64,000 nucleotides of DNA from Phymorhynchus buccinoides (lineage: Eukaryota; Mollusca; Gastropoda; Neogastropoda; Raphitomidae): positions 45,881,243-45,945,242 of the forward strand of contig CM065699.1 in the NCBI GenBank assembly GCA_017654935.2, written 5' to 3'. The first letter of the stretch is position 1, and every line of letters starts with the position of its first letter. This document shows positions 33,181 through 44,204 of the stretch, one piece after another. A program made the translations under genes and the position numbers. Below the pieces are notes generated by a model. The model saw nothing but the letters and a program-made list of their open reading frames with translations. It was not told the origin of the DNA and searched no databases.

Positions 33181-33427
33181 TTAACCCTTTTGCCGCCAGC
33201 CATTTTTCATCCAAAACTTTCTCTCAAACTTACCTAGGTAACGAAAAGTTGGCATCTGCAGTACTGTGAATCCCCCCAATGACACGCATCAAAGAAACCC
33301 TTTCCTTATCTCCTAACATTAACAACATAAGGATATTGGATAACTGATCCAACTTTTATGCCTTTTAGTAGCGTGGGTGTTAAATCAGTGTGGTGCTAAA
33401 ATGCGACATTGGCGGTGAAAGGGTTAA
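33181..33427. mobile_element. PiggyBac-type MITE
   Basis: Begins TTAACCCTTTTGCCGCC and ends GGCGGTGAAAGGGTTAA. The TTAA at both ends fits a piggyBac target duplication. It is 247 bp with no coding capacity. Confidence 0.7.
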
Positions 33428-33597
33428 ATTGAAACAGATAAATATACAAGACATAAAAAATTATCCTGATCTTGATTTCTTGTGCTAGAAACCACTTTAA
33501 AACCATGTCCATTTGATTTGATTTGTGACTCGTGCATGCGAGTGTAAGCATGTGTGTGTCTATGTGTAAAATGTACAAGATGGCAAAGCCATATGAA

Positions 33598-34182
33598 TGC
33601 TCACACACCCAGCCACACTAAAGTGAACCATGCTCACACACCCAGCCACACTACAGTAAACCATTCTCACACACCCAGCCACACTACAGTAAACCATTCT
33701 CACACACCCAGCCACACTAAAGTGAACCATTCTCACACACCCAGCCACACTAAAGTGAACCATGCTCACACACCCAGCCACACTACAGTAAACCATTCTC
33801 ACACACCCAGCCACACTAAAGTGAACCATGCTCACACACCCAGCCACACTAAAGTGAACCATGCTCACACCCAGCCACACTAAAGTGAACCATGTTCACA
33901 CACCCAGCCACACTAAAGTGAACCATGTTCACACACCCAGCCACACTACAGTAAACCATTGTCACACACCCAGCCACACTACAGTGAACCATGTTCACAC
34001 ACCCAGCCACACTACTGTAAACCATTGTCACACACCCAGCCACACTACAGTAAACCATGCTCACACCCCCAGCCACACTACAGTAAACCATTCTCACACA
34101 CCCAGCCACACTACTGTAAACCATGTTCACACACCCAGCCACACTACAGTGAACCATGCTCACACACCCAGCCACACTACAC
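33598..34182. repeat. About 31-bp tandem repeat
   Basis: About 19 units of CACACACCCAGCCACACTA followed by A/CAGTGAACCAT. The apparent proteins in several frames are repeat artefacts. Confidence 0.95.
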
Positions 34183-35120
34183 ATACGCTTAACACAGTTA
34201 ATTCCAAGATACAGTATAACAAGATGAACTATTGACTGCCTTTTCAAGCACAGCGATGACACAGAAGGTGAAGGGGAAAGGCAGGTGGGAAGTGGCACTT
34301 TCCCCACGGTTCGTGTCTTACACACTTCTTCTGAGAGTGGCTGCAGAGAGTGGCTCACAGGGATGTGAGAGGGTCCAAAACAAAAAAGCGTAGCCGACGG
34401 CATTGTCAAAGTACTCGGACAAAACTTTGTCCGCATCATCAAATTTTTCGGTCAATTTATGGATGAAATCGCGGCTCGCCTACAGGGATCTTACTGTCCG
34501 ATACAGTTCCATCCAGCCAAGCCCTGTCAAATTTGTGTCGGCATCCTTTGTCGATCTCCTGTTTCTTCACATCTATGGTGCGATGTATAATTATCATGGT
34601 TGAAGATGAAACATTTGATCAACAGCTTTGAAAACATCAAAATCCTCCTTCGAAACGCCACCAAACAACGTTCTCAACGTGTGCGTGAGAAGAAAGTCTA
34701 CCTAACTCAAGAATCTGTATGTTTTGGTGTTTTTTTAGTTGAATAGAAAAAATGTGTAACTTCCATTTTACCAGCACACTACCCCCCACTTCCATTGCCT
34801 TTTCTTGAAGCCATACTTTGAACTGTGTTCACAAAGTTCAAGCTACAAAAGTTATAGTCCACCATCAATTTTTCCAGCCACTCCCAGAAGTGTCCAAGAC
34901 ACAAAATGTTGGAAAGACCCCTCTCTCCCAGGTACCTTTACCTTCACTTTTGTTTCATCCCATAATATAATAATTAAGGTATTTCACCAAGTTAGTTTCC
35001 ACAATCCTTGAGCCTTTCTTTCATGTACAAAATGTATAAAAACACCCCTCCCACCCCACCACCCCCAAAAAAACAACCCCCCATTCTATCCCATCCTGGG
35101 ATAAGGAATGAAAAAGACAA
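34183..35120. other. Gene-free stretch
   Basis: Mixed-composition DNA without a supported gene. Confidence 0.4.
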
Positions 35121-35395
35121 GAATACTTTGAACAAAACTCATCTGTCATCGAATGAACAAAACTCAACTGTCATCGAATGAACAAAACTCATCTGTCATC
35201 GAATGAACAAAACTCAACTGTCATCGAATGAACAAAACTCAACTGTCATCGAATGAACAAAACTCATCTGTCATCGAATGAACAAAATTCAACTATCATT
35301 GAATGAACAAAACTCAACTGTCATTGAATGAACAAAACTCATCTGTCATCGAATGAACAAAACTCAACTGTCATGGAATGAACGCAACTCAATGT
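35121..35395. repeat. About 25-bp tandem repeat
   Basis: Eleven or so units of GAATGAACAAAACTCAACTG followed by TCATC. Confidence 0.95.
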
Positions 35396-36142
35396 CAATG
35401 AACAGTAAACCCTCATAACATGAAGTGGCGATATGTCTCATAGTTATTGCCTTGGACCAAGCGACAGCATAAAGGAGCTCAGTGGGTCTGCATTGGTATT
35501 TCTCGCTTCATCAAAGTCTGGTGGAATTCTGGATGTTGGACTCTCTGTCAATTTCGGCAATCAGGTCCGTCTGATCCTGCAACCGAAAAAGACAGTTTGA
35601 TTCCATTTTCTGAAACATTGTCAATCTATACCTGCATAAAAATAATCACAGAGCTTCTGTGTGTCTGTGTTTGTTCACCCTGTAACTCATGAACCGGTGG
35701 ACAGAATCGCTTCAAATTTTGCATAGCGGTGTATCGTGGTACACAGATGGTCACATATACATGTTGAACCTCCAGTGCAAATCTCCGCCAAGGAAGACTC
35801 ACTTTTCTGTAAGATTGCATAAAAAATAAATTATGCTGTAGTAGTAAAAGGTAGTGTCACAGGCTGGATTGGCTGGCAGTGCTTTCTTCCCTTGGACTAC
35901 AAACCTGACACAGAGAGAGGGAGAGAGAGTGTGTGTGTGTGTGTGTGAAGCGTAGCGAGCGAGTTTGCTAGTAGATTATAAATGATGAATACAGAGGCAG
36001 ATCATGGAGGGGCTTCCCTGCACCCCCCCCCCCCCCCCCCCCCACCCCCCCTTATCCCCGACTACCTTTGATTTAAAGTCTCTCGTATAATTCCATGCCA
36101 GAACTTTAGCAAAGAACAATACGATCCCCCACCAAGCCACTG

Positions 36143-36186
<44 letters not shown>

Positions 36187-36254
36187 CCTAATCCTTGACT
36201 TCATGCTCCACCCCTGGCACACTGAAACTTTTGTATATTAACCATTGTGTCTTA
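35396..36254. other. Gene-free stretch with poly-C tracts
   Basis: Two C-runs (about 36022-36042 and 36148-36183) and a (GT)n tract near 35930. No supported gene. Confidence 0.5.
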
Positions 36255-36545
36255 GCTTAAGGCTGTGTCAGACCAACTGGCATAGGCTAGAACACCAAGG
36301 CTACATCAACATGTTATGCTATGCATAATTATAAGGGGATTGTCTTTAGCCATGACAAGCTCCTAGCATAACATCATCAGTCTCCAAAATCCCCCAAAGA
36401 CGGAGTGTGGCTGTCCATGTGGCGGGGTAATAAAAAACGGTCACACACGTAATGTTCTCATCCGTAGCTGATGCATTTTGTACCATAGTGTTCAACTGCT
36501 TCTGCTGTTTGGATGATCCCTGGAGTCTTTTAGCTACAACAAACA
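36255..36545 (+). repeat. Dispersed repeat family A, copy 1
   Basis: Begins TTAAGGCTGTGTCAGACCAA and includes ATGACAAGCTCCTAGCATAA and GATCCCTGGAGTCTTTTAGC. Other copies are at 59296-59580 and 63868-64000. Confidence 0.8.
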
Positions 36546-36572
36546 ACATATTAAACCTTTTTATTTTCTTGT

Positions 36573-36620
36573 TCATAAACAATGATTACTGAGTAAAGGA
36601 GAGTAATAGGACAAACTATC
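36573..36620 (-). CDS. Possible terminal exon of the SLC5-type gene
   Basis: Behind a CAG at 36621-36623, the phase left by the exon ending at 39929 gives DSLSYYSPLLSNHCL and a TGA at 36573-36575, with AATAAA about 10 bp further on. The adjacent 33-bp array carries the same CAG|GACAGTTTGTCC junction, as at other exons of this gene. Homology is too short to judge; the true last exon may lie elsewhere. Confidence 0.3.
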   Translation of the reverse strand, partial: DSLSYYSPLLSNHCL

Positions 36621-37930
36621 CTGTGACCAGATAAATCAACAGGACAAACTGTCCTGAGACCAGATAAATCAACAGGACAAACTGTCCTGAGACCAGATAA
36701 ATCAACAGGACAAACTGTCCTGAGACCAGATAAATCAACAGGACAAACTGTCCTGAGACCAGATAAATCAACAGGACAAACTGTCCTGACCAGATAAATC
36801 AACAGGACAAACTGTCCTGAGACCAGATAAATCAACAGGACAAACTGTCATGAGACCAGATAAATCAACAGGACAAACTGTCCTGAGACCAGATAAATCA
36901 ACAGGACAAACTGTCCTGAGACCAGATAAATCAACAGGACAAACTGTCCTGAGACCAGATAAATCAACAGGACAAACTGTCCTGAGACCAGATAAATCAA
37001 TAGGACAAACTGTCATGAGACCAGATAAATCAACAGGACAAACTGTCCTCAGACCAGATAAATCAACAGGACAAACTGTCCTGAGACCAGATAAATCAAC
37101 AGGACAAACTGTCCTGAGACCAGATAAATCAATAGGACAAACTGTCATGAGACCAGATAAATCAACAGGACAAACTGTCCTGAGACCAGATAAATCAACA
37201 GGACAAACTGTCCTGAGACAAGATAAATCAACAGGACAAACTGTCCTGAGACCAGATAAATCAACAGGACAAACTGTCCTGAGACCAGATAAATCAACAG
37301 GACAAACTGTCCTGAGACCAGATAAATCAACAGGACAAACTGTCATGAGACCAGATAAATCAACAGGACAAACTGTCCTGAGACCAGATAAATCAATAGG
37401 ACAAACTGTCCTGACCAGATAAATCAACAGGACAAACTGTCCTGAGACCAGATAAATCAATAGGACAAACTGTCCTGACCAGATAAACCAACAGGACAAA
37501 TTGTCATGAGACCAGATAAATCAACAGGACAAACTGTCCTGAGACCATATAAATCAATAGGACAAATTGTCCTGAGGCCAGATAAATCAACAGGACAAAC
37601 TGTCCTGAGACCAGATAAATCAATAGGACAAATTGTCCTGAGACCAGATAAATCAACAGGGCAAACTGTCCTGAGACCAGATAAATCAATAGGACAAACT
37701 GTCCTGAGACCAGATAAATCAACAGGACAAATTGTCCTGAGACCAGATAAATCAACAGGACAAACTGTCCTGGCCAGATAAATCAACAGGACAAACTGTC
37801 CTGAGACCAGATAAATCAACAGGACAAACTGTCCTGGGACCAGATAAATCAACAGGACAAACTGTCCTGACCAGATAAATCAATAGGACAAATTATCCTG
37901 AGACCAGATAAATCAATAGGACAATGTCCT
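36604..37930. repeat. 33-bp tandem repeat with an internal hairpin
   Basis: About 40 units of GACCAGATAAATCAACAGGA followed by CAAACTGTCCTGA. Each unit contains AGGACA-AAC-TGTCCT, a 6-bp inverted repeat with a 3-base loop. Some units are shortened by 3 bp (CCTGACCAG). Confidence 0.97.
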
Positions 37931-39069
37931 GGCTCTTGCAGAAATCAATAACACCAAGCATACCAGTGTTAAAAATGTAATTAGACATTTGTCCCGACAG
38001 GGGAGAACACAATAGGACATTTTCAATTATAATAGGTCAATGTCCAATGACCGGGGCCTGGGGACATCATTGCATAAATACAAACAACAAAAAGGCAGAA
38101 GAAGAAGAAGAGAAAATAAAGGAATAGACATGTAAACTGCACACTGAATCTTGTAAGGTCTAAGTACAAGTAAATTGCATTATAAGAGATCCGTTTACCG
38201 GTTCTTCTATCAATCAAGAATGCCTACTTGTCAATGTAATGCAAGCTGACAAAACAGTGGAATTGAAACATGTATGCTTCAATCGTTTTTTTGCACAGAG
38301 AATGACCAGAATCTAAACTAAGATTGGTACCGTAAGTTTCGGACTATATGTTATAAAGCGATTTTTTTCTCTCCAATTTCGACCTATGCGCCTATTTGGG
38401 CGGCCTATTTGTGGACAAAAACGTGAGAAGAGGGAGGCAAAGATTGCCCTGCACCGTACACTAGACATCAAAAGTGTTCACAAGTCGCCGATATGACCAA
38501 TACTCACTTTAAAATCCTCCCAAATCCCTATCATCACCCAAGATACTGTCCGACAGATGCCATAAACATTCATAGCAACGTAAAAATCATCCTTGTAGAG
38601 CTTAAAATGCCATAATTCTACCAGTTGTCGCGAAGAAAATTACAAACACAATAACAGGAAATCGCACAAAACAGAACTTCCGCTGAATTGAAACTTGAAA
38701 GGGGAGCATACTCTCGTTTGACTGCAGTAATGGCGGTCGGCAAGCGTTTACTGAACACATACGGGCTTCGACTTCTTTCCTTCTTTTGCCTTATAAACGA
38801 GGGCATCTTTTTGTATTGAATTGCAGGATTTGCCTCAGTCTGCGATGCACTCTCCAGGTTGGGAGCAACCCGAATTTCACAGAGACGCCTCTGTAAGCAT
38901 AAAGTACCAAATATACACAAGCGCCTAATGGCCCGAACAGTATGGTCATTGCAATTTTTGACATTCTCATGTTTTCTACTGCTTGTTTTTGGGTGGGTGG
39001 GTGGGTGGTTATTCGTTTATTCGTAAGCGCTTAGGGCTTGTTTAAGAATAAGCGAATATAAATGCTCGT
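37931..39069. other. Intron or 3' region, no exon seen
   Basis: A MITE-like start (CGGACTATATG) is near 38338. The region around 38618-38920 is open on the minus strand but resembles no SLC5 segment. A LINE-type tail (AAGCGAATATAAATGCTCGT plus TTA repeats) lies at about 39010-39088. Confidence 0.45.
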
Positions 39070-39903
39070 TAATATTATTATTATTATTACTAGAGCAACG
39101 CCTAGTACTGGTAACGCCATGTACTGGTAGCGCCGAGTACTGGTTTTGCCAGGTCCACGAAATATTATTATTACTTTTGTCTCTCTCCCTCCTTCCATCT
39201 TCTTCACTCATCCCGTTCTACTACCCCCCGCACCTTACTGAGTACAGCAAATTTGAAGCGATTCGGTTAAGAAAAGGCGGAGTTATAAGGCCCGTTTCCC
39301 ATGGCGCTGCTCTGAGAGTGATGCGCTCTCCTTAGCAACGGTAACGCCTAGAAACGGTAATGCCAAGTACTGGTAACGCTGAGTACAGCAAATTTGATTC
39401 GGGTTAAGAAATGGCGGAGTTATAAGGCCCCGTTTCCCGTTGGCGCTGCTCTGAGAGTGACGCGCTCTCCCGATTCTCTTCAAATTTGCTGCCAGGCTTT
39501 GCCCGGGCCATAGCAAGCCTGACAGCAAATTTGAAGCGATTCGGCTAAGAAATGGCAGAGTTATTCGTGAAAAAGGGAATCGGCGTATAGTGCGCGCGTT
39601 TCTGAACCGATTTGCTTCCGGTTTGGCACACCGATAGTCACCGTCCCCGGTCATCTATCTGCCAAATTTGAAGGCAATCGGTCCAGAAATGCCGGAGATA
39701 CGGGCGCCGAGATTCCGGCGGATACGTGTTTCGCGCATTTGCCAAACCGCGCAAATGACACGGCTGCCTCGGATGCCGTTGCCATCGCCCCGTTACGGCT
39801 CACAGCAAATTTGAAGCGATTCGGTCAAAAACTGGCGGAGTTATAAGGCCCGTTTTGTGTTTCAGACAGACAGACACACACACGGACACTTGGCTTTTTA
39901 TTA
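39070..39903. repeat. Dispersed repeat family C, copy 1
   Basis: Built of repeated GTAACGCC, CAAATTTGAAGCGATTCGG and GGCGGAGTTATAAGGCCCGT modules, ending GGACACTTGGCTTTTTATTA. A second copy is at about 60470-61360. Class unknown; no coding remains. Confidence 0.8.
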
Positions 39904-39928
39904 TATGATTGCAAAGCCACATTCCCAC

Positions 39929-40005
39929 CTTTCTTTCCTTTCTCTTGCAGCAGCACAGCACATCATAGTAGGTCTGTGGGTCCACCTCACGATTTGTGTT
40001 AAATC
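39929..40005 (-). CDS. SLC5-type exon (C-terminal cytoplasmic segment)
   Basis: Acceptor TTGTTTTCAG, donor AAG|GTGGGAATG. Reads FNTNREVDPQTYYDVLCCCK then RKERK, a Cys/Lys-rich stretch following the last membrane span. The split codon (phase 1) fits the exon ending at 40146. Confidence 0.75.
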
Positions 40006-40145
40006 CTGAAAACAAATCCATAAGTTCAATTTACTCGCTTCATTCAAACAAATGTTTGAAACGCTTGTTGTAAAAAAAAAAAAGGCATTAAGGCCCTTAC
40101 ATACAACACACACACACACACTCTCTCTCTCTCTCACACACACAC

Positions 40146-40249
40146 CTGTGACAGCCGATACAATGATGCCGACGAAGACGGAGATGAGGACTGCTAGCGT
40201 AGAATAATGCTGATAGGAAAGCCGGTACCACACATCCACCAATGGATCA
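40146..40249 (-). CDS. SLC5-type exon (last membrane span)
   Basis: Acceptor GTGTGTTTTCAG, donor ACAG|GTGTGTG. Reads DPLVDVWYRLSYQHYS and then LAVLISVFVGIIVSAVTG, matching the final membrane helix of SLC5 proteins. Phase fits both neighbours. The acceptor and first 24 or so exon bases are the unit of the array at 40250-42680. Confidence 0.85.
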
Positions 40250-42680
40250 CTGAAAACACACCACACATCCACCAATGGATCACTGAAAACACACCACACA
40301 TCCACCAGTGGATCACTGAAAACACACCACACATCCACCAATGGATCACTGAAAACACACCACACATCCACCAATGGATCACTGAAAACACACCACACAT
40401 CCACCAATGGATCACTGAAAACACACCACACATCCACCAATGGATCACTGAAAACACACCACACATCCACCAATGGATCACTGAAAACACACCACACATC
40501 CACCAATGGATCACTGAAAACACACCACACATCCACCAGTGGATCACTGAAAACACACCACACATCCACCAATGGATCACTGAAAACACACCACACATCC
40601 ACCAATGGATCACTGAAAACACCACCACACATCCACCACCAGTGGATCACTGAAAACACACCACACATCCACCAATGGATCACTGAAAACACACCACACA
40701 TCCACCAATGGATCACTGAAAACACACCACACATCCACCAGTGGATCACTGAAAACACACCACACATCCACCAATGGATCACTGAAAACACACCACACAT
40801 CCACCAATGGATCACTGAAAACACACCACACATCCACCAATGGATCACTGAAAACACACCACACATCCACCAATGGATCACTGAAAACACACCACACATC
40901 CACCAATGGATCACTGAAAACACACCACACATCCACCAATGGATCACTGAAAACACACCACACATCCACCAATGGATCACTGAAAACACACCACACATCC
41001 ACCAATGGATCACTGAAAACACACCACACATCCACCAATGGATCACTGAAAACACACCACACATCCACCAGTGGATCACTGAAAACACACCACACATCCA
41101 CCAATGGATCACTGAAAACACACCACACATCCACCAGTGGATCACTGAAAACACACCACACATCCACCAATGGATCACTGAAAACACACCACACATCCAC
41201 CAGTGGATCACTGAAAACACACCACACATCCACCAATGGATCACTGAAAACACACCACACATCCACCAATGGATCACTGAAAACACACCACACATCCACC
41301 AGTGGATCACTGAAAACACACCACACATCCACCAATGGATGACTGAAAACACACCACACATCCACCAATGGATCACTGAAAACACACCACACATCCACCA
41401 ATGGATCACTGAAAACACACCACACATCCACCAATGGATCACTGAAAACACACCACACATCCACCAATGGATCACTGAAAACACACCACACATCCACCAA
41501 TGGATCACTGAAAACACACCACACATCCACCAATGGATCACTGAAAACACACCACACATCCACCAATGGATCACTGAAAACACACCACACATCCACCAAT
41601 GGATCACTGAAAACACACCACACATCCACCAATGGATGACTGAAAACACACCACACATCCACCAGTGGATCACTGAAAACACACCACACATCCACCAATG
41701 GATCACTGAAAACACACCACACATCCACCAATGGATCACTGAAAACACACCACACATCCACCAGTGGATCACTGAAAACACACCACACATCCACCAATGG
41801 ATCACTGAAAACACACCACACATCCACCAATGGATCACTGAAAACACACCACACATCCACCAATGGATCACTGAAAACACACCACACATCCACCAATGGA
41901 TCACTGAAAACACACCACACATCCACCAGTGGATCACTGAAAACACACCACACATCCACCAATGGATCACTGAAAACACACCACACATCCACCAGTGGAT
42001 CACTGAAAACACACCACACATCCACCAGTGGATCACTGAAAACACACCACACATCCACCAATGGATCACTGAAAACACACCACACATCCACCAGTGGATC
42101 ACTGAAAACACACCACACATCCACCAATGGATCACTGAAAACACACCACACATCCACCAATGGATGACTGAAAACACACCACACATCCACCAATGGATCA
42201 CTGAAAACACACCACACATCCACCAGTGGATCACTGAAAACACACCACACATCCACCAGTGGATCACTGAAAACACACCACACATCCACCAATGGATCAC
42301 TGAAAACACACCACACATCCACCAATGGATCACTGAAAACACACCACACATCCACCAATGGATCACTGAAAACACACCACACATCCACCAGTGGATCACT
42401 GAAAACACACCACACATCCACCAATGGATCACTGAAAACACACCACACATCCACCAATGGATCACTGAAAACACACCACACATCCACCAATGGATCACTG
42501 AAAACACACCACACATCCACCAATGGATCACTGAAAACACACCACACATCCACCAGTGGATCACTGAAAACACACCACACATCCACCAATGGATCACTGA
42601 AAACACACCACACATCCACCAATGGATCACTGAAAACACACCACACATCCACCAGTGGATCACTGAAAACACACCACACC
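40250..42680 (-). repeat. 33-bp minisatellite made of a 3' splice site and exon start (about 74 copies)
   Basis: On the minus strand each unit reads GTGTTTTCAG|TGATCCATTGG and then TGGATGTGTGGT, identical to the acceptor and first coding bases of exon 40146-40249. Variants are few (CAATGG or CAGTGG; GATGAC in a few units). One irregular unit near 40621-40640 shifts the frame. Frames of 923, 696 and 460 codons across it are artefacts of a 33-bp (11-codon) stop-free unit. Confidence 0.97.
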
Positions 42681-42737
42681 AATTTCATGAAAATACACAC
42701 ACACCAATTCTATGTGAGTGAGTGTGTATGTGCGTAC

Positions 42738-42783
<46 letters not shown>

Positions 42784-43621
42784 GCGAGTATATGTGTGTG
42801 AGTGTGTGTGTGCATGCGTGTGTGATGTGTCAGTCATGTCCCACTATGACTTCAGAATAGCAACAGGAGGCAACTGCAATTCTGGAGAGCCGGGCTGGAA
42901 GTTGATTTCAGTGGAAAAGCCTTGCCCAGGGTACATCCCCACTCTGTGTCCACCAAGCAGACTTTGTGACAGGTGTTGTTGGGGAAGGTCCCCAAAGGTC
43001 AACGAACACCCAAGACTGCAGCACTGAGAATCAATGCATATGCCTCCTAGTTAGAAGACACCACACCCTTTGTTACACAACAATGCGTAAGGCTGCTCTT
43101 GTGTTAGTAGGGCAGGTACGCTTAGTGCGTTTCAATTCCGGGTCTCACCAGCGCACCTTCGGGTGTTTCTTTCTCATCTTTGGATTCTCTTTCCTTTTCT
43201 TTTTTGGCAGTCCCATCTTCTGAACCGTACAGTGGCATTGCTCCCACACCACTCATTCTGAGTCCCAACTTGCAGCCACACCCTGATTGGTCAGGTCACT
43301 GAATCCGAAATCAGCAGTCCAAGGGGAGCTAATATATGTTAGGCCATCAGGAGGCAACCAACCGAGAAGACACTGCACTGCTGCTGAGTCACTTCGGTGG
43401 AGTTCAGTGGAGCCTGTTCCGAGTTCATATTTGGATTCTTGTTTTATGTTGCACTTTTTTGGGGTTATGTGTTCCGAAATTAAAGCAAACAAACAAACAA
43501 ACAACCCCTCGCATAAACAAACAACAACACAGAAAGAAAGAAAAACACCAAACAAAATAAAAATGCAGAATAATAATAATAATGATAATAATAATAATAA
43601 TAATATAAGGGCTTGTCTCAC
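42681..43621. other. Intron, no exon seen
   Basis: (GT)n tract (42740-42780), then mixed DNA and a (TAA)n stretch at about 43570-43605. No SLC5-type segment was recognised here. Confidence 0.5.
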
Positions 43622-43860
43622 CTTCCACTCGGCGGTTCTGTCGTGGTCATCGTGTCAAACACGGACACATTGACTGACGACAACATGGCAGTGGCAGTGG
43701 ACACAGTGTGGTGTGTCCCATTGACCATGGCAGCAGTGCCGTTGCAGAGGTCTGTGGTCAGAGGCGGCAGGGACGACGGCACTGACTGGGGGTTGAGTAT
43801 GGCCCCCAGGCCCACCCAGAAAGACACCCCCAGACTGCAAACCAGACCTATCCCCGCACC
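43622..43860 (-). CDS. SLC5-type exon (membrane span plus large glycosylated loop)
   Basis: Acceptor TTCTCTTGAACAG, donor GGAAG|GTGAGA. Reads GAGIGLVCSLGVSFWVGLGA, then a Pro/Thr/Ser loop with likely N-glycosylation sites (CNGTAA, VNGTHH, VNVSVF). This fits the extracellular loop before the last helix in SLC5 proteins. Ends with a 2-base partial codon, matching exon 40249. Confidence 0.85.
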
Positions 43861-43914
43861 CTGTTCAAGAGAAACAGGTTGTCAACCAATAAAAATTGTC
43901 TCCCCCCCCCCCCC

Positions 43915-44070
43915 TCCAGAAAGGAAGGTGGTAGAGAGGTTAAGACGTTTGCCTGTCAATTTCAATGCGTGAGTGACCAGGTTCGAATCCCGGCCTCGCC
44001 CTTTCTTTCTATAGTTCAACAGGAAAATGTAACTGAACGTCCACTCCTTCGGATGAAGACTTAAAGCTTT
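43915..44070 (+). mobile_element. tRNA-derived SINE
   Basis: Pol III boxes are intact: A box TGGTAGAGAGG at 43929-43939 and B box GGTTCGAATCC at 43980-43990. A CTTCGGATGAAGAC module follows. Not a functional tRNA: no closed acceptor stem was found. Confidence 0.75.
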
Positions 44071-44204
44071 TTGGAACTGTTACTGCTTTCTGGTCCCAAA
44101 TACACTATAAACATGAAAATAAACTTATTGTGCAAAAATAAATATTTATTTAAAAATAGGTTTTCCATAACACAATGTTGAAGAGTGAATGGTAGCGAAG
44201 GGGA

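Noticed and set aside
36346..36582. 78-codon minus-strand gene
   Set aside because: It lies mostly in dispersed repeat family A, which recurs at 59.3 and 63.9 kb.
36768..37852. Long frames on both strands at 36.6-37.9 kb
   Set aside because: Again a 33-bp repeat with no stops; both strands are open, which is typical of an array and not of a gene.
38618..38920. Additional SLC5-type exon
   Set aside because: The frame is open but shows no SLC5 motif and no convincing splice sites in the right phase.
36604..42680. CRISPR array
   Set aside because: Units are directly contiguous with no spacers, the genome is eukaryotic and there are no cas genes.
39901..42700. Open frames of 923, 696 and 460 codons
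   Set aside because: They arise from a 33-bp unit lacking stops in several frames; the only real coding part is exon 40146-40249.
43915..44000. Functional tRNA gene
   Set aside because: A and B boxes fit, but no acceptor stem closes and a SINE body follows.
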